Origin: Dysidea avara
Taxonomy: Eukaryota; Porifera; Demospongiae; Dictyoceratida; Dysideidae
Direction: 5' to 3'
NCBI RefSeq assembly: GCF_963678975.1
Contig: NC_089273.1
Coordinates: forward strand, 7,192,614-7,256,613
Length of the DNA stretch: 64,000 nt
Made by a program: the position numbers and the translations under genes. This document shows positions 57,345 through 64,000 of this stretch, piece after piece (within the stretch, counting starts at the first letter, position 1; each line of letters opens with the position of its first letter). Under the pieces are notes generated by a model. The model had not been told where the DNA came from. It saw only the letters and a program-made list of their open reading frames with translations, and searched no databases.

Positions 57345-58456
57345 TAGGGATCACAAAGGAGTAGGTGTAGTCCACGAAATAATATCACCCCAAAACCAGC
57401 CTCAAGTTTCCCTGATGATGATGAGGCGGTATTGGTTAGGTAAAACTAAGCCCAAACAAACTTTCATATCGACCCGAAACGCTTTCAACAAGCTGCTACG
57501 GAACTTTAAAAATAATTTATTTAACGGAATTTTCTACTAACTGACTGCCTAACTGACTTGACTGACTAACTGACTAATGCCTTCAGAGAAGCATCAGCTA
57601 AGGCCATGGGCTTGATGTTTTCACTGTTCGACATTGCTTCAGTCCAACAGGTGCCTTATGGCATACCACAGTACATACAATGCATTCTTCATGGACTTAC
57701 CAGTGTCCTCCTTTGTGTCCCATTCATTTTTGCTGACAGCGAAAAGCGTCAAATTGGTAATAGTACATGATGGCTTCCCTTTGTAATGAATATCATCCAT
57801 ATTTTTCATAATGGCTGTTTTGATTGCAGAGGTGTTTTTCGAACAGTTCTTGATTCATGCTGTTGTGTAACAGGTTGAACACAGCTGAAAACAAAACACA
57901 ATGGATACTTCACTTTTTGGATGATAATTGATATAATAACTTTTGGATGATAATTGATATAATTGGGGTGCACAGCACCATTTATTTTGGTATGTTTGGA
58001 TTGTAGAGGTGCTTTTCAAACAGTTCTAGATCCGAAATGCTGTGTAACTGGTCCAACATAGCTGACAACGAAGCGTAATGGATGCTTCACTTTTCAGATG
58101 ATAATTGATATAGCTGGGGCGCGTGGCGCCATTTCAGATGTTGTATGCGTGGTTTCACCAGTCATTATAATAATATTTCCAAAAAAAAGTTAACAAACAA
58201 GTACACAGAAAATTTGGAATTTTCAACTAGAGTAGGGACCATAGCAGATCGATAAAAAGCACTGAAACAAGCTGTAGTACTGCATGATATTACATCACAG
58301 TAATACAATAAGAAGTACCGTGCTCAAAATACCATAATAAAAATGCAAAGTAGGGATATAGCACTTCTTATTGTTTTATTGTGATTTAATATCGTGCACT
58401 ACTCCAGCTTGCTTCAGTGCTTTTTATTGATGTGCTATGGTCCCTAATCTAGTTTA
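57345..58456 (+). mobile_element. R3 element copy 3, most complete (~1.1 kb)
   Basis: It runs TAGGGATCACAAAGGAGTAG, AAACCAGCCTCAAGTTTCCC, AACTAAGCCCAAACAAAC, a GACT-rich tract (57540-57578), ATGCATTCTTCATGGACTTA, a duplicated GGATGATAATTGATATA segment, TGTATGCGTGGTTTCACCAG, then the fold-back arms (58225-58455). The superfamily is unassigned. Confidence 0.65.
58225..58455. repeat. R3 fold-back arms
   Basis: AACTAGAGTAGGGACCATAG..TATGGTCCCTAATCTAGTTT, paired arms around 58320-58345. Same family as 18284-18527. Confidence 0.8.
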
Positions 58457-58468
58457 AAATTACAATTT

Positions 58469-59117
58469 GTGACCGTATCTGTGAAAAAGGGACATAATCA
58501 CACAAGCATAAATTATACAGTATAAAGCATTGAATACATTGGGTGAAATCCTTGCATATTATTGAAAAAAATCTGTAATTTTTTAAAGCCCTCTTTCTGT
58601 GAGAAGGCTGAGACTAACAGTAAAAGCTTGGATATTGCCTGCTCAAGAGGAGTTTGAAAATCTTCTTTGTTTCTTTGCAGTAAACCCAAGGATACGTAAA
58701 TTATGAGCATTTGTTTACGTCATGTCGAAGCAATCGTACATGATCGACTTTTCCTCATGAATTTTGCCTTTGTATGCAGTGAAGAAGAGTGAGTAAAGGA
58801 AATACGTACCCAGTAATTGATTTCCCTGTTCATAGCGAACATGATGGTGAAATTTTTGGCTCCGTACCTCAATCCGTTGGTAAGTTACAACCGTTTGTGT
58901 AAGCACCTGTAATTTATTTTCCCTATGCTTGCTGTACATAATGGTTTTTCTGTTGTTGCTACTTTAATTTGTAGGGCTGTAACTCCCAAAGTTATTGGCA
59001 TATGAAGCTGAAACTTTACCAGTAGATACACTAGCTGGGCTAAGTAGATTATAAATATCTAATAATCAGGAATTCGAAAAATATGCGATTATGTCCTATT
59101 TTCACAGATCCGGTTAC
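58469..59117 (-). mobile_element. M3 element, 649 bp
   Basis: GTGACCGTATCTGTGAAAAA..TTTTCACAGATCCGGTTAC with ATTT duplications (58465-58468, 59118-59121). The interior is the reverse complement of the copy at 27881 (e.g. the CCCAGTAATTGATTTCCCTG region). It abuts the R3 element on the left. Confidence 0.8.
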
Positions 59118-59189
59118 ATTTTTTCTGTGTACTTGTAATAATTATAGTTCATATAAGTTAGAATTAACTCGAAGTTAGCCACTCTATTA

Positions 59190-59400
59190 GTGTAAGTGAC
59201 TGCTCTATTAGAGTATGTCAATCTTTTCAACTGCTTTTATGTTTGCACTGTTTTCAAAAGATTTTTTTGCATCAGGCTACAAGGAAAACTTATAATTTTA
59301 CACCAATTATTCCTAATACTCATCCAATTATTCTGGAATACTCCCAATTATTTCAACTACCTAATACTCCCAAAATTATGCTGGAAGTATATTTGCAATC
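59190..59400 (+). repeat. M4-like box-rich fragment
   Basis: A strong box at 59197-59224 followed by CAATTATTCC, CCAATTATTCTGGAATAC and AAAATTATGCTGGAAG phrases. Confidence 0.5.
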
Positions 59401-60191
59401 CTACAAGAAGAGCAAAACAATCAATTTGTACATTGCCTATATATGGAAAATAGACTACAGGTGTTCACTCAATCGATCATAAGTCACGAGTACTATAGAT
59501 TACGACAAAGTTGTGTCTTGTGCCATTATCACCCTGAACTGGGGCATTCATCAAAGTATAGTTTTTGGCGTATATCCATCAACGCCATTAAGCAAGAAGG
59601 CTGTTCAAGCTTAGAAACGGCATCGATACACTAATGTTTTACCGCAACGAAAACAAACACACATATATAACTCAGTCATGATTGCAACGCACTACAGAGT
59701 TGGGGCTGTTGTCATTCTATTCACCATGAACTGGGGTATTCATCAAGGTATAGGTTGTGGCCTAAATACACCCATGCTATTAAGTAAGTAGGCTGTTAAA
59801 ACTGAGAAGCAGCAATGACGAAGTTACAAACATACATAACTCATGTTTTCTTCATGGTAGAGAAATGAAACAACAATATTCTTGTTATCAGTGGAGCAGC
59901 AAATCCAGTAGTGTATTAGAGGCCTCAATTTGTGTCTTCCTTCACAGTTTACTGGAGCGGTTGTAAATTATTTTTGTAGCACAATTTTTTTACTTAATGT
60001 ATTTCAATGGCATTCATCTCAAAAAGTAAAGTTAAATAAACAAGTCAGATTTTCGTTCAGTGGGTCACATATGTATAGATACAGTATGTATTGTATAAAT
60101 CAAGTGTTTTGCTATTCTTGCTGTCTATCTCTATAAACCCATAATGGTCACTAGATAAGATTGAAACTTTAACAGCTCATTAGTTTTTCCA
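59401..60191. other. Intronic gene-free stretch
   Basis: Two related phrases (CTGAACTGGGGCATTCATCA near 59534, CATGAACTGGGGTATTCATC near 59726) suggest an old ~190-bp duplication. No gene is seen. Confidence 0.4.
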
Positions 60192-61016
60192 TCTAGACTA
60201 GGCATGAGGCTATTATGCTCCAAAAATTGTACATTATGCAGTACATTATGCAGTGCTAAAAAAATCACCTATTATGCTTTTGAGAATTGCCCATTATTCC
60301 CAAAATTATGCCACCATAATTGGCTAATAATGCCAATTTATTGCTGTATCACACCATTTTAATTGATGTTTGAGCTTCTAATAGTCTTGAATTCTTCAGC
60401 TGGTTGCTGTATTAGAGTATTTCGTATCAATGTGACTGCTTTATTACAGTAAATAACATTAATTTACTGTTCTATTAGAGTTTCTGACTGCTCTATTAGA
60501 GTACCATGATCTTTTTAACGGAATTGTGCAATCCAGGGGTGGATACAGGGGGAGGGGGATCAAAGGGGGCTCTTTATCCCCCTCCAAAAATTTTCAGTAT
60601 ACCAAGATCGAGATACTTTAATAGAGCAGTCACTCTAATAAAGCACTCACAGTAGTAGAACAGTGTGTAGTGAGCTATTTAAGGAGTTTTATGTACTTTA
60701 TCAACTATAAATACATGGTTGGTGGGGTGGGCAGCTATTGTTAGCTGGCTGTGACCTTTTTATTTATTTTTATTTTGGTCTCATCTTATCAAACCAGAGA
60801 CAATGTAGTGTGTAGTGCCTCAGTTTATTTTTGACCCCCCCCCCCCCCCCTCCCCCCCCTTTCTATAAGTCTGGATCCACCCCTGGTGCAATCTGCAAAT
60901 TTTCCTACTGTTAAAGCTTTACAATGACGTCAAAATGCTAGCATAATTCCTGATTCCCACACATACCTATTATGTCCGAAATTATGCCGGCATAATCGCC
61001 GCATCCCTACTCTAGA
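60192..61016. mobile_element. M4 inverted-repeat element, interrupted by hAT H4
   Basis: The ends TCTAGACTAGGCATGAGGC / GCCGCATCCCTACTCTAGA are imperfect inverted repeats that continue into ATTATGC phrases. It contains several boxes (60423-60512). Without the nested H4 it would be about 465 bp. The target duplication is unclear. Confidence 0.55.
60534..60885 (+). mobile_element. H4: hAT nonautonomous element, 352 bp
   Basis: CAGGGGTGGATACAGG / GGATCCACCCCTG ends with a perfect 8-bp duplication GTGCAATC (60526-60533, 60886-60893). It is closely related to H3 (22300), including the box at 60605-60632 and the ATGTACTTTATCAACTATAA segment. Confidence 0.9.
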
Positions 61017-61660
61017 CAACAAACTCATTAATGAATTTTGAGAAAATGCAAGCGAGTTGGATGTTCATTCAGTGGGTCACATATAGTATTATTATAGTAG
61101 TCAATGGCAACCATAAAAATCGTAGTTTTAATAGTAGACACATATGTATCCTCAACATCACTTCACAGTTGTGTTATTATTGCTCATACCGTGATATGTA
61201 TAACTCTAGCTCATATTATCGAGTGTAGGCAGATCATGCTGGCCGTGTTACAATCAAGTGTGATTTAGTTTTAAAAATAGTTGCAAAATCTCCATTTAGC
61301 CACACATTCTGGCCACCAGTTACGTAGTTTGAAGGCACCATTCGTACATTGTACTGCCACAAGAAGTTGTTATAAAAGGCAAACTAGCTACCAATGACTA
61401 AACTAGCTACCTATAAAGTATAGCTAACCATTCAGACAGTAAATATAATCATTCCTCAGACACAGTAATCAGCGATAGTGAATATTAGTCTAACTTAGTC
61501 TTGATCCCTCCATGCTACCAATGGGCCCCTTTAATCTGCAGATGCCCTATAACAGTTATAACAGTTAACTCATGAGCATGACTTTTGAAAGCACACTTTT
61601 AATCAGCTCGGCACTGCCCAATAGCACAATATGTACACTATTTTCAAAGTAGTGTTGTTT
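61017..61660. other. Intronic gene-free stretch
   Basis: Nothing recognised. Confidence 0.35.
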
Positions 61661-62165
61661 TAGTAAGGACTTTTTGTTTTGATTTTAGTTTTAGTATTAG
61701 CTAACTAATGCATGTTTGTCTTAAATGTTTCAGTTTTATATAATTATAGTTTTAGTTGTGTATAAGAATATCTTTTTGCTTTAGTTATACGGTACTTCCC
61801 AAGCACAACATTGCACTCGCTCGCACACACAATTTTTCTTGAGATTTAAAAAATTGCTAATAAGGGGCGTGGCAACTGTTTAGCTTGTAAGACAGTGTGG
61901 CAGTTGTTTCATTCATGAGAATCGCAGTTGCCATGCCCCTTAATTAACAATTTTAAAAATCTTAAGCAAAATTGTGCGTGCAAGCAAGTGCAACATTGCA
62001 CTTGGGCAGTACCATAGTTTTAGTTATCTTTCTCCATTCTTTTTAGTTTCAGATTTAGTTTTGGTAAATTATTCTGTTGATTTGCTTTTAGTTATAGTTT
62101 CAGTTGTAGTTAACTAATACATATTTGTCTTACTAAAAGTACTTTTAGTTTTAGTTATAGTTAGG
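61660..62165. repeat. Degenerate TTTTAGTT low-complexity tract, duplicated
   Basis: TTTTAGTT-like words occur throughout, and the segment around TAGCTAACTAATGCATGTTT (61698) recurs near 62107 as TAGTTAACTAATACATATTT. The MITE at 61791 lies inside the tract. Confidence 0.5.
61791..62013. mobile_element. Fold-back MITE, 223 bp
   Basis: Inverted arms of about 85-90 bp: GGTACTTCCCAAGCACAACA, TTGCACTCGCTCGC and GGGGCGTGGCAACTG on the left, with their complements on the right ending GGGCAGTACC. The target duplication is unclear in the repetitive flank. Confidence 0.75.
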
Positions 62166-62296
62166 TAAAGCAACAAGCATAATTGGCTTAGCATATTGCC
62201 AAAGTAAATGTTTGAAACTGTTAACATAACAATACTTTGTTACCATTAACAAATGTACATTTACTACGCACACCATAACATAACTATAATACAAAC

Positions 62297-62476
62297 CTTG
62301 TTTTGGTGGTTGTGATGTACTACTGACTACTGAGACTGACTCAACCCTCACTGATGAATCACTTGATACTGTTGTAGGGTTATGTGATTCAGGTGGTGAG
62401 CTGACACCATTATTAGGTAGTGATATATTAGTAGTAATTGTAGTGGGTGGTGACAAACTAAGGGCTTCTAAAAATT
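62297..62476 (-). CDS. NLR-like gene 2, Ser/Thr/Pro-rich linker exon
   Basis: A 180-nt exon bounded by the acceptor TGTCTCTCTTACTATAG (AG at 62478-62477) and a GTTTGT donor at 62296. Both ends are phase 1, so it can be skipped or duplicated without a frame change. It encodes FLEALSLSPPTTITT followed by a Ser/Thr/Pro-rich stretch ending TSQPPKQ: a flexible linker without a fold. Its last G joins the GT at the start of the NB-ARC exon to give Gly. Its first AA joins the final G of the CARD-like exon to give Glu. The joins are inferred; no transcript evidence is available. Confidence 0.6.
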
Positions 62477-62599
62477 CTATAGTAAGAGAGACAAAGAGAC
62501 AAATCTAGTATGTGCACAATTGTTAATTTTCAAAGTATGTACAATGTTAACTCTATTACATAACTAGTTCATGCTCTATTGTGACATTTGTATAGTGTG

Positions 62600-62865
62600 C
62601 AAAGACGACAAAAGGGAAACAATAAAATTTTAATGAAGAAAAAATCAACAAAGTTCTGTTCATCCATATTTCAAGAATGGACTAGGTGAATCTAGCTTGT
62701 GTACTTCCCTACCAGGCAGCATAAAATCTGTTTCATTTGAATAAGAGATCATGGAGCTATATACGTATGTGTGACATTGTCCTTCTTCCTGTCAATATAA
62801 CCCATGCACGGTGTGCCTTGTAGGCTTTCTTGGGCTGCACATCATGCTATTGTTTTTCTTGATCG
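62600..62865 (+). mobile_element. E1 3' part, diverged
   Basis: The AAGAAAAAATCAACAAAG tract, CTACCAGGCAGCATAAAATC, CTTCTTCCTGTCAATATAAC and GGCTTTCTTGGGCTGCACAT follow the E1 3' order to the terminal TTCTTGAT; the hairpin itself is eroded. Confidence 0.55.
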
Positions 62866-63316
62866 GTCACTAAAACATTAATGTTTAGTGCCTGTTGTGA
62901 TGGTTCAAGTACATTGCGAGTGGTGATATAGCTAGAATTCAAACTATCTACAGTTGTTAAACGACTGTTGCATGCTGAAATATTACAGGCAGCACCACTG
63001 CTCCAAGTTTATACAAGTTAATCATATTTTTAAAAGAATTATATAGACTTTATGGTAAATCATATCAACAAATAAGTTGTTATTGGATTGATAAGGGAAT
63101 ACATTGCGGTCAGCAAAATAACAATAAAAGTTTGTTAGCTATGGTCCATAAATCTTCTACTTCCCAAATAACTTCTGATCCTACAGCACAAATACTATGC
63201 AATGTGATTAAGTGTTTGTTTTATGAATTTATTTTTACTATGTGCCTATGATACACATGCATATACCATGACTTCAATTTCTCTTTAAACCATAGCAGTT
63301 ATATTACCTCACATAC
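62866..63316. other. Presumed intron between linker and CARD-like exons
   Basis: It starts, on the minus strand, at a GTATGT donor (63316). No repeat is recognised apart from the E1 fragment at its far end. Confidence 0.4.
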
Positions 63317-63598
63317 CATTTCTTAAACTGTTAATAAGATTCTTTGTGGTAATTTCATCACTCAAATTTTCCATAATACCGCAGAATTTAAATACATCAT
63401 CGTCTGCTTCCATTGGACCCATAAGATGGCCGACAATTGCTTCATTAATTAATTCAGTAGATGGGAAGGTTTTCAACAGCTTTAGATATTCAGCAGGTAT
63501 TTCAGGCATTAGTTGCTTTAGTTTATCAATAGTTTTCTCAAAGTCTTGTGGTAGACAATGACACAATCTTGTAAAGTTGGTCTTGAGTACTGGCAAAA
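63317..63598 (-). CDS. NLR-like gene 2, CARD/death-fold-like exon
   Basis: A 282-nt exon (94 codons, phase 1 at both ends) with a consensus donor GTATGTGAG at 63316. The acceptor is either ...GTTGATAG (exon from 63598) or nine bases further in (63589). The encoded ~93 residues are all-helical by composition. Their pattern is that of six-helix death-fold adaptors, most like CARDs: VLKTNFTRLCHCLPQDFEKT, IDKLKQLMPEIP, INEAIVGHLMG, VFKFCGIMENLSDE and a terminal LINSLRN. CARDs recruit other CARD proteins, such as caspases or adaptors, after NB-ARC oligomerisation. Position and phase place it upstream of the linker and NB-ARC exons. The start codon exon was not found and probably lies beyond 64000. 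The CARD label is a fold-level inference. Confidence 0.55.
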
Positions 63599-63752
63599 CT
63601 ATCAACAAGTATTAAATACAGTATGTCAATAAACAATGTAAACACGCAATATAATTACATGCATACTTATGTGAAGTGTTAATTTATTATGAATACGTGA
63701 AAAGCATGGCTGGAGTTTCCTTGTAGGTTAAGCCCTCAGTTGACATAATTAT
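63599..63752. other. Intron upstream of the CARD-like exon
   Basis: Nothing recognised. Confidence 0.3.
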
Positions 63753-64000
63753 GTGACTGGATCTGTGAAAACCGGTCTTATCGCCCAAGACAGAAAGTTT
63801 GATTTTTTCACGCAAACACAAAGCTTTATGAATGTACTATCAAATTTCACCGTCACAGTTGACCAGAGTAAAGTGGTCTGTTTTTGTTAGCTGCTGTTTT
63901 CAAGCACAGTGGTGAGCTGTACAAATGGTCTGGGGTCTTGATGGAGCCCTGGCCAACTGGGAGATAGCTGTGTGTGGCCGTACAGCTCCATGCATGGCAT
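63753..64000. mobile_element. M-family element, left end, running off the window
   Basis: GTGACTGGATCTGTGAAAAC after an A/T flank matches the shared terminus of M1, M2 and M3. The interior (CACGCAAACACAAAGCTTTA) differs from all three, so it may be another subfamily. Confidence 0.45.

Overview
The window is nuclear DNA of a multicellular animal, not a prokaryote. Genes are sparse and spliced, with GT/AG junctions and phase-1 introns. TATA boxes and AATAAA signals flank two genes, there are no operons, and more than half of the sequence is transposon-derived. The gene content is an F-box protein, secreted fibrinogen-domain lectin-like proteins, and a CARD-like/NB-ARC STAND ATPase, in AT-rich DNA packed with small nonautonomous DNA transposons. 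This fits an early-branching marine invertebrate. A demosponge is my best guess, by inference only; no marker gene in the window proves it.

Layout. 0.96-2.8 kb: single-exon F-box/leucine-rich-repeat-like gene (+). 3.9-7.1 kb: cluster of small TEs. 9.86-10.6 kb: single-exon secreted fibrinogen-related protein (+). 11.07-15.26 kb: composite repeat 'E2' (copy A), built from a fold-back palindrome, a GC hairpin, a ~2.9 kb minisatellite and an ~0.83 kb module 'E1' that ends in a hairpin. 16.4-18.95 kb: more TEs. 19.6-20.4 kb: second fibrinogen gene (-) with one in-frame stop codon. 20.9-24.4 kb: hAT elements with 8-bp target duplications and a 497-bp inverted-repeat element. 25.3-30.06 kb: one non-LTR retrotransposon broken into three pieces by nested insertions. 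30.2-32.7 kb: fold-back element, tRNA-like SINE fragment and a diverged E1. 33.27-35.16 kb: NB-ARC exon (+) with a late frameshift. 36.8-39.8 kb (+) and 40.5-44.9 kb (-): two E2 copies facing each other. 46.8-47.9 kb: opposed fragments of a BEL/Pao LTR retrotransposon. 49.37-63.6 kb (-): an NLR-like gene with three recognisable exons: a CARD-like exon, a Ser/Thr/Pro linker and an NB-ARC exon. Its ~11 kb intron is filled with TEs.

How the genes relate. The NB-ARC protein is of the APAF-1/NLR type (nucleotide-driven switch behind a death-fold domain), and the fibrinogen proteins are of the secreted recognition-lectin type. Both families are associated with apoptosis or innate immunity in animals, but nothing here shows that they are co-regulated. 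The strongest unexplained signals are four. (1) The E2 composite resembles Helentron/DINE-1-type nonautonomous elements. (2) A ~28-bp box centred on the palindrome CTCTATTAGAG is embedded in several otherwise unrelated TE families. (3) A group of MITEs shares GTGACC...GGTCAC termini and 4-bp A/T target duplications. (4) The 184-bp higher-order repeats in the minisatellites.

Family names E1, E2, R3, M1-M4, H1-H4 are working labels for this window only. Identities and copy boundaries were judged by eye.
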